From positions 29,572,671 through 29,636,670 of the forward strand of contig CM067349.1 in NCBI GenBank assembly GCA_034190875.2: a stretch of 64,000 nucleotides of DNA. The letters are read 5' to 3'. A model generated the notes under the pieces. It was not told the origin of the DNA. It was given only the letters and a program-made list of their open reading frames with translations, and made no database searches. The position numbers and the translations under genes are program-made. Of the stretch, positions 1 to 8,846 are shown one piece after another (the first letter of the stretch is position 1; every line of letters begins with the position of its first letter). This DNA comes from Urechis unicinctus. Lineage: Eukaryota > Annelida > Polychaeta > Xenopneusta > Urechidae.

Positions 1-1103
1 TGCTTACGCTTTTAGCTAAATACAATAAAAAGTATGCATTTATCAGCTTAATAAACGCGACCATCGGATTTGTATTAGCTCACTCGAATACCAAGATTAT
101 TTTTTGTGAATATTTCACAATTTTCGAGAGATTCAAAATATTTGTCGAAGTTCCAAGCCGAAAATATGGCGTCTCGCTGCGGAATAAAAACTTGCAAACT
201 TTAATCGAATAAAACCTATTGATTGCCCCAAAAAGGAAACTATGTTAATCAGCGTGTTTATCGATATATAAATAATTACCTCGTCGGGCAAATCCATTAG
301 GTTTGGTGATGCTGGTGAAAGTTTTCGAAAAAGAACATGCAGTTTCTCGCACAGCAGCTAACGCCTCAACTAGCCGGACTGAAGCGTTAGCGAGACACAG
401 ATCTCGTGGCGATCTCGCCGGGGAAGACACTGCGCGCGAGATAGTTATAGTTTACCTTATTATAGTTTCTCGCACAGCAGCTAACGCCTCAACTAGCCGA
501 CCTGAACTAAAGTATGACATCAGCTGACAAGAGAAAATGTTCAGGGTGATTTGTACGTCGAGAATACGCCACTTCAAAAAAGAAATTGTAGTTAATAGTG
601 GACTGTGCTGTTTGGTGTAACATTGATCTGTATTTTACAAATGTTTTATGTGTTTGTCATATTGAAGTGCTAAAAAATCCTTCTTACCTTATCTCATGGT
701 TTACATAAACTTACAGCTTCTTCTGCTTTAGCCAGAAGAAACACGCAACAGTATGTGGTTGTGACGTGAATATGCAATTTATTATACAACATTAATATGA
801 TTTTCGGAAATACACAAATTAAAAACGTTCCTTTGGACGGAAGGACTCGTCCTTATATCCACTGTCAAGCGGACAAGATGTGCTCCGAGTAAATTAAAAT
901 GAAATCGCCAGGAGCTCCACCGAAACCGCCCCATATTTGGAAGAAGTACTGATATTTTACTTCAGGCACGGACAATGTGATGACATGGCACGTATAGGAC
1001 ATCATTAATGACATTGTGGAATCGAGTACACCATCTGCTGTTGTTAACTCGTCTTTTGACACATGCAAAGTTATCCATGCCATTTCGACAATGTTCCCCG
1101 TGA
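1..1103. other. Left flank of the Polinton, no gene recognised
   Basis: AT-rich DNA with only short, unconvincing open frames. The one visible structure is a direct repeat of about 42 bp: the segment at 341-382 recurs at 464-505 with few differences, 123 bp apart. The short open frames crossing this repeat show no protein-like composition or recognisable motif. Confidence 0.6.
341..505. repeat. Direct repeat pair, about 42 bp, 123 bp apart
   Basis: Both copies begin AGTTTCTCGCACAGCAGC and run through ACTAGCCG before diverging. The first is at 341-382, the second at 464-505. The DNA between them is not repeated. This looks like a small local duplication; no function is evident. Confidence 0.75.
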
Positions 1104-1109
1104 ACTTGA
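1104..1109. repeat. Target-site duplication, left copy
   Basis: ACTTGA lies here, and ACTTGA also follows the right terminus at 15504-15509. The final A could equally be the first base of the element, so the duplication is 5 or 6 bp. Polintons are known for 6-bp duplications, which fits. Confidence 0.8.
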
Positions 1110-1250
1110 GTAGTATAGAGACTGGGGGTACGAGCGCAACTACCAAACTGGACTAACATGAGCCAGCGAACCGCTCGCTCGCCCGCCCCCCCACCCCCCT
1201 CTCGGGTATTGCCAGGAGCCCTTCCAGCCCCCCATGGTTCAGGGCCACAC
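1109..1250. repeat. Polinton left terminal inverted repeat
   Basis: The outer end reads AGTAGTATAGAGACTGGGGG and the inner edge GGGCCACAC. Its reverse complement matches 15373-15503, with substitutions and an extra C-rich stretch around 1178-1200 in this copy. The inner edge touches the stop codon of the small coiled-coil ORF at 1250-1423, so coding DNA runs right up to the repeat. Confidence 0.92.
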
Positions 1251-1423
1251 TAAAGAGGGCGATCTCCAGGACCCTGAGGAATAAGCTCTTCTAAACGACT
1301 CACGCGCTCCAAAAGGTCCTCATACTTTGATTTCAAATCCCTCACCTCAATCTCAAGGTCCACCTTCTCCTCCCATATATGTTCCACATCCACCCGCAGC
1401 TCGGCCACTTCATCGGTGCTCAT
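1250..1423 (-). CDS. Small acidic coiled-coil protein, 57 aa, intact
   Basis: An open frame of 57 codons beginning MSTDEVAELRVDVEH and ending in a short Gly/Pro-rich tail (PQGPGDRPL). The middle is a continuous charged heptad pattern rich in Glu, Leu and Arg, as expected of a coiled coil. It is the last gene before the left terminal repeat, lies 23 bp beyond the polymerase stop on the same strand, and could be co-transcribed with it. It is uninterrupted although its neighbour is badly broken. From memory, small coiled-coil ORFs at this position occur in other metazoan Polintons, but I cannot name a family. A role in dimerising or scaffolding a viral-type complex is inference only. Confidence 0.6.
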   Translation of the reverse strand: MSTDEVAELRVDVEHIWEEKVDLEIEVRDLKSKYEDLLERVSRLEELIPQGPGDRPL

Positions 1424-1446
1424 TCTATACCTCAGTCCTCATCTGT

Positions 1447-4400
1447 TCAACAGATCGACGCGTGCCCATAGGCCAGAGTGTCTACGCCACCCGGAGCTAT
1501 CCACCGCTTTGAGTCAAAGGGGAAGAGAGACACCTTGTTAACGTGGAGCAGTCACTCTTGAGCATGTTCATTCCGTGGCGAAACTGCTTTTGGGCGAACA
1601 GCGACTGCACGTACTGAGCGTGCCGTAGATGCTTCTTCACCACCACCTTCTTCACACCTTTTGCTTTTTTGATCTCATCCTGACTCGACATCAAGATCGA
1701 GTACATCTTATGGCGCAGACCAACATACTCCTTGATGGGCACGCCAGCGCACTCATCCTTCATCTTCCCCAGAACCTTCTTGTTCACACTGCTGTAGAGG
1801 CTACGAGAGGGATGAAAGTTACTAGTGTCAAAGAGATGGGCATCTTCCTTCATGTCAGCATACACGTCAGGCGTGCGCATCTCCATAAGCAGAGAATCCG
1901 TATCCGTGTACAACAAGCCAAGGTTCTTGCCGTATCTGGGCTTCATGGTATTGTAATAAAAGTCTTACATCAGGTGCTTGGAAAGGTCGAGTATACACAT
2001 ACCCACATACACCGGGCGGTTCAGTACCAGGTGAGTCTTGTGCATGTGCAGAGCAGCCAGGTTATCATCAAACACCTGATGACGCACTAGACGGGACTTG
2101 CGATAAGCCTACGCATTCTTTTCTTCTTCCGTAGAGCGCACAATCTTGACATTGACCCGCCTGCGGAGGTTCTCCATGGTCTTGCCGAACACAGAGTTGT
2201 TCATAAGCTTATACAGGTCCTTCTCAAAGTCGCTGGTGGCCACCTTACGCAGATCCGTATTCATCCGAATATAAGGCTCCATCCAGGGACTCTGGTTAAA
2301 GACAAGTGTGCGATGGATCTTGGTAAGTCTCACCCCCAAAGACAAATACAGCTTGAGGTTCCTGTAGTGCACCAAATACTTCTCCTTATTCCGCAGGTTT
2401 GGCACCAGCTTTTCAACCTCGCCCAAGGTGCCACCCAACTCGCCCAGGAGGTTCTTCTTATAGTTCGACAACCAGTCATTCTCTACAAGAAGCCGCTCCG
2501 GAGCCAGCGGGTAGTCGTTGTGCTCGTCATGAAGTGCAGTAGGATACTCCAAGTCAACCTCAAGTATGTATCCAGTCTCAGCATCATCTGGGTGGTCCTG
2601 TATCTGTAGATCCTCCGGTCTAGCCACCCACTCAATACCCGCAGTTGGCAAAGGCTGACTCATAGCCCACCCATACAAATTGTTAGCATCAAGGTACTGG
2701 ATGTAGCTCGTTGGTTTATCCAGGTCAAAGTTATCCACAAGCGGGTTATTGGCCTTAGCGTGGTGGCGCGACACTATGCTTATACCACCGCGTAGACCGT
2801 TCTCAATGAACAGGTGCTTGTCATAGTCAGTGAGTAGCTCGAGTTCCACGCCTGTGCTATTAAGTAAAGCATCCCACGACAAACCGGGGCTGGTATAGTA
2901 GTGGGCTGGTTCTAACCCGTACTGCTTAAGACATGTCTTGCGGAACACCTCAAACACATCAGCCAGGAGCAGTACATCTGTCCGCAGGTTCAGGTCGTGG
3001 TAGTCACCCATGTTCTTACACCCTAACACGCTCCAGACCTTCTGTGCATGGGCATAGTCTACAGCAGATATACCCTCCTCAGAGAGCTTGCTGTAGATCT
3101 CCTGGATTGGCGGCAGAGGGGAATCAAACTTATCCCAGCTGTCCATGAACTCATAAGGGAAGGCTCATATTCCGCCGTCACAGCAAAGGCATCTGGGTTG
3201 TTAGCAGACACCAGCTTATCAAGAGAGGCCAGGAGGAACTGCGCGCTGTCAATGAAGCGCAACTGTCCAAGCGACAGGGAAATATATTTCTCCATATTGT
3301 TGGGGATACAGTTGATGTTCCCCTCCACTTTGCTTATACCCTGCATCAAGAGATGGGAGTCATAGCCCCGCAGGTTATGGAACACCACAGGGATGGGTGT
3401 TGTCTTGGGACTCAGCTGAAGTTTCAGGTTACACACGTTATGATCTGGCCCTCTGTACAAGCCTGTTATATGGCAGTAATCGCGGACATAGTCACAGCCC
3501 CGTTTTTTCTTGCACACGTGATAGTGGGTTGCAGCCTTATGTGACCTTCTTTACTCCTGAGTCATCCGCATAGGGACAGGCTCGGACAGAACTGCTTTGA
3601 TCTTTTGCTTCTCCTGCTGCAGGGCCTGTAAGAACTTCTCCACAGCATCGCTTCCTCTGTAAACCACAGGGGGTTCGGTCTGCCCATCACAACGAACATA
3701 GCCGTAGCCGCATCCTTGGTGTTCCTGCGTTCTTTAAGTGTTGCTCTTACCAGGATTAAGCGCAGGACCCGGAAGCTTCACTGTGAGTGCCTCAAAGTCA
3801 GCATAGAGGACGTAGGGTGCAGCAAGCTGTTTCTGCCAGTTCTGGAAGGATAATATGTTCTTCCCTTCCTCAGGCATATCCGCACGCACAGCAGTTTGCT
3901 CTATCCACTCAGGCTTATGCGCCAGGAGCAGACCCTCTGAGGTATATCCATAGCTCACAGAAGAACTTGCGCTCTTTATGTTTGGTCTGGTCATACAGCA
4001 AGCGGTTCAGGTGTTTGATTTGCGTGTAATGTGTCCTTCTCAATCAGCATGAGGTTTATACGAGTACCAGAGTGCTTACTGATGCGGTGTACAATAGTGG
4101 TCTTCCCATCCCAGCCAAAAACATTCAGGGCTAGGTTTCTATTTTCTCAACATGCTACACTGGTGTAGGATATTCTACACTTGCACCCTCAAGCAGATCC
4201 AAGAGCCACTGAATGTTATATTTTGATGGTCGCTGTGGGTTCTTGGCAACCGGGTGCAGAGCGGCTACAATAGCCCATAGAATGCAGAAGTCGTCCCAGT
4301 TCTTTACGTTTATGATGGCCTGCTTAGCCGCCAGCGCAGTCGGAAGTCGCAGGTAGGAGCCACCTTTTAACGGTTGGTAGTTGGCAATATCAATCCACTG

Positions 4401-4960
4401 ATTTATGACCGCCTCGAACTCCCAACCAGAACCTTGGCTGGTCCACTTCTCCAACCGCTCTTGGATATTAACAGCACTCTGTTCCAGCGCAACGCCCACG
4501 TCCTCTGAGGAGAGAACCACCTGCTGCTTATTACGCAACACAGGCTCAAAATACTCAGTGCTGTCATCACCGGCTTGCTTGGAGAGTCTTACCTTAAGGG
4601 CAAAACTGTATGCATCTTCCGACGCATGCCCTTTAAGAACATCATAAGGTCCGAGCCAAGGGGGTAAGACTCAGGAAAGTTCATCACCCATCCACAAAAA
4701 TAGTTTTTAACAGCCCACTTAGTCTTCTTGAACTCAAGACGCACTGTGGGGACTGGGGACTGGGTTGTGGGGACTGGTCTGCATGGGACAGGGACAGGTC
4801 TGCGTGGGGCAGCGGTGGAGACCACCTCTTGCAGCTCTAGGGCCTTCAACTGTGCCTTCTGCTCTTCCAGGGCTGACGTTGAACGGGTATACGGTGGACG
4901 CTTCCCAGTCTTTGCCTCCAATTCTTTGCGTAAGGCCTTTGCTCTCTCTGCATGAGTCAT
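1447..4960 (-). pseudogene. polB: Protein-primed family B DNA polymerase (PolB), interrupted
   Basis: This would replicate the element from its ends by protein priming. Motifs appear in order on the minus strand: an N-terminal region (4960-4155); Exo I, YADFEA near 3799; a Cys/His-rich patch near 3475-3430; Exo II, FHNLRGYD near 3382; Exo III, DLNLRTDVLLLAD near 3000; Pol A, DANNLYGWAMS near 2693; Pol B, LMNNSVFGK near 2205; Pol C, YTDTDS near 1910. Total length (about 1,170 codons) suits Polinton PolB. The frame is broken: shifts occur between 4589 and 4541, 4155 and 3994, around 3734-3517, 3146-3059, and near 1540. In-frame stops lie at 2109 and about 1966. The probable end is the stop at 1447. 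All catalytic aspartates of the polymerase motifs are still visible, so the loss is of frame rather than of active site. Sequencing indels could explain part of this. Confidence 0.92.
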
Positions 4961-5166
4961 TGCTTATACCATATGTTTTCCATTAGTCTAAAAGCAATTT
5001 TTTGGATACACAAAAGACAACAACTATACAGCGAGCGGACTTTGACCTTGCTGACAGCGCTACAGGATTTCTATTATTATTCAGTGGGGAATCCCCGTTC
5101 AGTGGCTCTGGCTGCAGTCTGTTGTGAAGCAATTTTTTTCTTTTGACGAAGATGACTGTGGTTGAC
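4961..5166. other. Spacer between PolB and integrase
   Basis: About 206 bp with no convincing coding frame. It should hold the PolB promoter or leader if the polymerase is transcribed separately from the integrase. No clear TATA-like box or hairpin was recognised. Confidence 0.4.
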
Positions 5167-6364
5167 TTAATCGAACCCACAATCCATACACAATCCTACC
5201 TTATTATTTTTTATAGCCTTCTGACAACCAGTGCAAAGACGATTAACGACACCATGTTTTATCTTATATCTGTGTAAGTTGCAAAACTCTTGCGTACAGG
5301 GCATGTTACAGGGGACTTTCTTTCCAAATAATATCCATGGGCACTTATTGTCATATACTACTATTGTTATAATTGGTATACCATCTGGTGGCAACTGGGT
5401 ATCAGACGGCACCACAAGCAACTCCTCCTTTACAAAGCCACGGGGTGGTCCATCCAACAAATAGTATAGTACAGGCTCACCAGATTTAGTGACAGTGCGT
5501 CCAATCCGGTAAACATTGAGTGACCACACAGGGTCAGTGGCCCGCCCGTGCTGGTCTTGCTCTGCCTCACTGGGCTGGTAGAGGTAGTGAACACCAACAT
5601 CAGAGGAAAGCATTTGATCTTTGACCCACAGCGGGTGCCCTGGTACGACTGCAGAGGGCTTTTGTGCAACTCGTTTTGCCTTTATAGCATCTTTAGGCTT
5701 TTTTTCCAGTCAAGCGGGTCACCTCATTATTTATCGCAGAGACTACAGCCTGCAGTCGAGAAACCCATTCAGTCAATCGTTTTCCAGTATCCTTTAACTC
5801 TACGGCATACTGGTGTCCAAAGAGCCGCTTAGCCAGTGTTCGGTTAAAGCGTTCCACTATACCCTGGTCTCGATGGATATTCACACGGCCACGCCTGACT
5901 GATACTCCATGTTTTACTAACAGCTGATTTGCTGCTCCCATAAACTCCCGTCCGTGGTCCACCTGAAGTAGTTTGGGCCACCCCAGTGACCCTTGCTTGT
6001 ATATCCTCTCCAGTGCACCTGCGACCTCTTTAGCCTCCTTTGTAGTCAATGACTCTGCCGCTTTGTAGCGCGAGGCGACATCAACCACTGTTAGGGCATA
6101 CTTGTAAGTCCGGCGCTTTACAACGTCATGAGGAAGAAATAAGAGATCGGCTTGGTGAACCGTATTAGGGACAGGGACATCAAACTTTGGTCTGGGAATG
6201 TGTTTTGGCACTGGCAGGTAGATTTGCCATATAGCTTGCTTTGTTAGCCACCCCCTGGCAACTTCCTCAGAAACCCTCGCTTCTGTTGCTAGCTTCTTGA
6301 TAGCTGTTATGCCTTTCCAGTAGCCCTTAAGACGACAGTATATCTTCTGCATGCGACGATCCAT
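5167..6364 (-). pseudogene. int: Retroviral-type DDE integrase with Cys-rich tail, one frameshift
   Basis: This would cut and join the element ends into host DNA. The first part (6364-5693, 223 aa) has an N-terminal helical region and an rve-type catalytic core. D73 (HQADLLFL), D136 (LLQVDHGREF) and E171 (GIVERFN) give a D,D-34-E spacing. The frame then shifts near 5690. The second part (from about 5613 down to 5167) holds an SH3-like C-terminal region (WSLNVYRIGR to YYLLDGPPRGF, then ELLVVPSDTQLPPDG) typical of Polinton integrases. It is followed by about 60 residues rich in Cys and His (CNMPCTQEFCNLHR, LCTGCQ, LCMDCG) that look zinc-binding. The gene lies directly upstream of the polymerase on the same strand. 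One indel separates it from being fully open. Confidence 0.93.
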
Positions 6365-6394
6365 ACAAAGTAAATGCCCGAGTCTCTTAATGAC

Positions 6395-6737
6395 CTACTT
6401 GGCAAGCCTGTATGCAACCAGCCAAGTCGAAGCCATACTCAGTATAATGAACGCCACCTCACGCCCTTTTTGACTATCTGAGGGCTCGTAGAAGTCTGAA
6501 AGCTGCAGCTCAAAACCCAGCGGGTCAACGGTTTTATTCGTAATCAGGGAGTACTCACGCATAGCCTTTTCCCATCCCTAAAAGTATGCTCGGCATGTCC
6601 CTGGCGGCGCAGTTGCTCATTGATGAAGTCTAAACGCTCAGTTCTCTTCTTGGCCCATGCTGCCTGAGCAGATTGAAGCTGCTCGATTGCTATATCATGG
6701 CGTTTACGTTCCGCGTCCACTTGCTGCCTCGTAATTT
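6395..6737 (-). pseudogene. Small coiled-coil protein with C-terminal membrane anchor, frameshifted
   Basis: Minus-strand reading gives a helical, charged N-terminal part (ERKRHDIAIEQLQSAQ, then RLDFINEQLRRQ). After a frame change near 6570 comes a second part with DPLGFELQLSDFYEPSD and a hydrophobic segment (VAFIILSMASTWLVAY) just before the stop at 6395. The layout is coiled coil, acidic linker and tail anchor. From memory it resembles an unnamed small protein shared by metazoan Polintons. The start is uncertain because no good ATG precedes the helix. It lies immediately upstream of the integrase on the same strand. The function is unknown; a membrane or virion role is possible. Confidence 0.55.
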
Positions 6738-6827
6738 AGAGAATAAAAAGTTGCTCCCAGAGAATGAAAGGGCGTTATCAAGAGGGCCTCCAACAAGCAG
6801 CGCGAGTGTAGCCATTACTTCAGTATA

Positions 6828-7055
6828 TCAACTGGTAAGATTACTTTTTTTAATTAGCATATCCTTTGTGGCCATAACTAGTGATACATCGGCAACAGCC
6901 ATAGCCAGGTCCCGTGGGGTGAAATCAAGACGTGGCACCCCACCACCCAGAGCCCTCTCAGCAAGCTTGGCATAACCTATTGATATACCGGAAACAACTG
7001 CACCATGGTACAAAGCTTTAACGAGCATTTGTCCATCAGTAATTGGTGTTGTCAT
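6828..7055 (-). CDS. Small membrane protein, 75 aa
   Basis: An uninterrupted frame starting MTTPITDGQMLVKALYHG. It has a hydrophobic stretch (GAVVSGISIGYAKLA, residues about 18-33), a middle with PRLDFTPRDLAMAVADVSL, and a second moderately hydrophobic segment (DVSLVMATKDML). It starts just after the TAA of the upstream gene at 7057, so the two are probably co-transcribed. From memory, similar short proteins (GYA-L near the first membrane segment and a K-D-M/L motif) recur in metazoan Polintons. The codons for the first membrane segment fall in one arm of the 41-bp inverted repeat at 6979-7019. No biochemical function can be assigned. Confidence 0.6.
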   Translation of the reverse strand: MTTPITDGQMLVKALYHGAVVSGISIGYAKLAERALGGGVPRLDFTPRDLAMAVADVSLVMATKDMLIKKSNLTS

Positions 7056-7165
7056 CTTATTCCATATAAAAAGGATCCGTTAAATGAGGCTTTTGTATCA
7101 CAACCTGTTTAGGGTGTGAGGCTAAAAGCTTTGTACCATGGTGCAGTTGTTTCCGGTATATCAAT
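6979..7165. repeat. Perfect 41-bp inverted repeat within small Polinton genes
   Basis: The segment 6979-7019 (ATTGATATACCGGAAACAAC through CAAAGCTTT) occurs as its exact reverse complement at 7125-7165. The first arm is codons of the 75-aa membrane protein; the second lies inside the neighbouring gene at 7057-7460. Because one arm is ordinary coding sequence, the other is most simply an inverted copy of it. Confidence 0.95.
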
Positions 7166-7460
7166 CTGGTGCCTGTAGCAATACAATGCGAGTTCAAATA
7201 CCCCAACAACCAAAGGCGCAGCCCATCTTCTCCACGCCCAACTTTCCGGAGGCTTGCTGTTTGATATTGGCTCAATAGCTTCGTCTCTAGCATCTGTAAG
7301 CCTTAGCCTCTCGGAGCTCTCTCAGAAGCTTATTTTGATTGGCTTTCTGAGCTGCAACACCCTTTCGTCCTGCCGCAACCTTTTTAGCATTTTTCGTAGT
7401 GGTCACTGAAGTTATCTCCACCAGTGTTGTCTCTCCTTGATTCGTGTTCGTTTCTTCCAT
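7057..7460 (-). pseudogene. Small basic protein with disrupted membrane segment
   Basis: The first frame starts at 7460 (MEETNTNQGETTLVE) and shows a basic helix (KNAKKVAAGRKGVAAQK, then LLRELREAKA), ending at a stop at 7287. A second, overlapping frame (7293-7057) continues with LRLWLLGYLNSH and ends in the short motif DPFYME. The pattern of acidic N-terminus, basic helix, membrane span and DPFYME end recalls an unnamed Polinton protein. Here the region after the hydrophobic start is replaced by the inverted copy of 6979-7019, whose translation (RLIYRKQLHHGTKL) is not membrane-like. The gene is therefore broken twice, by a frame change near 7290 and by the foldback copy. The end touches the start of the next gene (7055). 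Confidence 0.55.
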
Positions 7461-7577
7461 GTTTACTTACTTAATTTATTTGTCCAATTGACAGCTCTTA
7501 GTAAGCACCTGTTTTAGCGGAGTTAAGCACCTGTTATAGCGTAGTTAAGAACCTGTAATAGTGGAGTTAAGCACATA
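7461..7577. other. Short AT-rich spacer with tandem motif
   Basis: Contains three near-repeats of a unit related to GTTAAGCACCTGTTATAGC (around 7496-7585), running towards the end of the 7578-8063 gene. Possibly a degenerate tandem array that has invaded the 3' end of that gene. No coding frame. Confidence 0.5.
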
Positions 7578-8063
7578 CTATAGCACGCAAGTGTTTTCCT
7601 CTACCCCAGCCCCTGTTGATTTGGTGCTTGTTTTTCCAAATTGACAGTGCTTAATTGTTGTTAAAGCCACGGTTAATGGAGCTAAAAACATGCCATAGCG
7701 ATGATATAGCTCACAAGTGGCAGTGCTTAGCGCGTGTCCAACAAACAGGTCAGTCTCGAGGTCTGTAATTATCTTTGGCTGGTGTTCTGGTGGGATTGGT
7801 AGAAGCATACAAGCAATACCTGAGTATAGCTGTAGCAATGATTGACCTAGAGTGCGCGTCATGCTAGCGCCTAGCCGAGCCTCGTATCTCACATACAGCT
7901 ATATGATCTCTTCATCAGACATTGATTCAACCTGGTCAATTGTAAGACGCTCCAAACCGAGGTACTGACGGGCCTGACCGCCGGTTATGACGGCAGCAAG
8001 CCTATCTCTCTAAGAAGACATATCTACACCAGGGGTGCAACTAGGTTCCACTCCCCCAGACAT
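7578..8063 (-). pseudogene. Conserved helical Polinton protein with two in-frame stops
   Basis: Reading from about 8063 (MSGGVEPS) the frame passes a TAG just after MSS, then LAAVITGGQARQYLGLERL and SMSDEEII, a second stop, and then a long open part (MRYEARLGASMTRTLGQSLL to VALTTIKH). The open part has an amphipathic helix and a Pro-rich hydrophobic segment (IACMLLPIPPEHQP), then DPFVGHAL-like and CELYHRYGMFLAPL stretches. From memory this family recurs in animal Polintons without a known role. The C-terminus runs into the tandem motif at 7496-7585 and may not be original. It lies between two small membrane protein genes on the same strand. Confidence 0.55.
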
Positions 8064-8090
8064 TGTCTCCACTAAGCTAGTCGTGTCCTG

Positions 8091-8246
8091 TTAAAGGAGT
8101 TTATCAATAATGGTATCAGGATCCATGAATATACGTATACGCCTTTGAGTTTCAAAATACTGCACCGCTACCCAGATGAAGAAACCTAAATTGGTCACTG
8201 AGGCAGCGGCTGCTATCAAGGCCAATATCACTTTAATCGACGGCAT
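8091..8246 (-). CDS. 51-aa single-pass membrane protein, intact
   Basis: A short open frame that starts MPSIKVILALIAAAASV and continues into an aromatic hydrophobic segment (NLGFFIWVAVQYF). It then becomes basic (ETQRRIRIF) and ends with an acidic tail (MDPDTIIDKLL). The predicted topology is one or two tight membrane spans with a positive cytoplasmic flank. The start ATG overlaps the last codons of the packaging ATPase (stop at 8233), the kind of tight overlap seen in compact viral-type operons. No family is recognised. Its reading frame is intact in a region where neighbours are broken, which supports it being real. Confidence 0.55.
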   Translation of the reverse strand: MPSIKVILALIAAAASVTNLGFFIWVAVQYFETQRRIRIFMDPDTIIDKLL

Positions 8247-8814
8247 ATGCAGATTGATCAGTCTTCAGCAGCAGTTTTGCGTGCTTGGTCTTTGCTAGTA
8301 GTTGGCGTACTGTGGCACGTACCTCCTTAGTTGGAATTACATCATTTTCACGTAAGGCGTCTTCAAACGAGTCACTGTCCTTGGTGTGAAAGAGCACCAT
8401 CAAGCGAGTCTGCACATGTAAGTCCTTCAGCACAGAGTTGTACTTTTGGATGAGGACCCAGACACTTTGCTGAGCATGGCGGCCGCTGAAGGCCAGTTCG
8501 GATAATATGTCTTTCTTCTTGGTTATGGGCTTTGTTTCCGAACAGTCATCAATAATGTGGAGAGTAGATTCGCCCTTAAAACAATGGTAGAAAGCCCTCA
8601 GGTGGTCATGGAGCCGCTCCCCTGGATCAACGACGTAGACGTCTGAATCATCCCACACCCATGACCGCGTCTGATAGGCCTCGTTGAAACGTATGGTATG
8701 ACAGATAATTACAATATGCTCGAAGGCACCGAAGAAGGGCCCTTCAAGTAGGTCGAGAATGAATGCGGTTTTCCCACATCCTGTCTGCCCACAAACAATT
8801 GGAACAGGGACCAT
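8233..8814 (-). CDS. ATP: Packaging ATPase (FtsK/HerA type), intact
   Basis: 193 aa, uninterrupted. Walker A is CGQTGCGKT (residues 8-16) and Walker B is LHIIDD (85-90). A GRHAQQSVWVLIQ segment (111-123) matches the conserved region that follows Walker B in the A32/FtsK-HerA genome-packaging ATPases of Polintons and related viruses. The protein would power DNA entry into a capsid, in line with capsid genes next door. The start chosen lies 8 residues before Walker A, normal for this family, and 32 bp from the end of the major capsid gene, so the two are probably on one transcript. This is the best-preserved enzyme of the element. Confidence 0.92.
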   Translation of the reverse strand: MVPVPIVCGQTGCGKTAFILDLLEGPFFGAFEHIVIICHTIRFNEAYQTRSWVWDDSDVYVVDPGERLHDHLRAFYHCFKGESTLHIIDDCSETKPITKKKDILSELAFSGRHAQQSVWVLIQKYNSVLKDLHVQTRLMVLFHTKDSDSFEDALRENDVIPTKEVRATVRQLLAKTKHAKLLLKTDQSAYAVD

Positions 8815-8846
8815 CTGTAAAAATTTTCGGTTTCATCAAAACCTTG

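Noticed and set aside
1629-2090. 153-aa plus-strand frame in the polymerase region
   Set aside because: It is antisense to the polymerase, whose motif C lies on the other strand.
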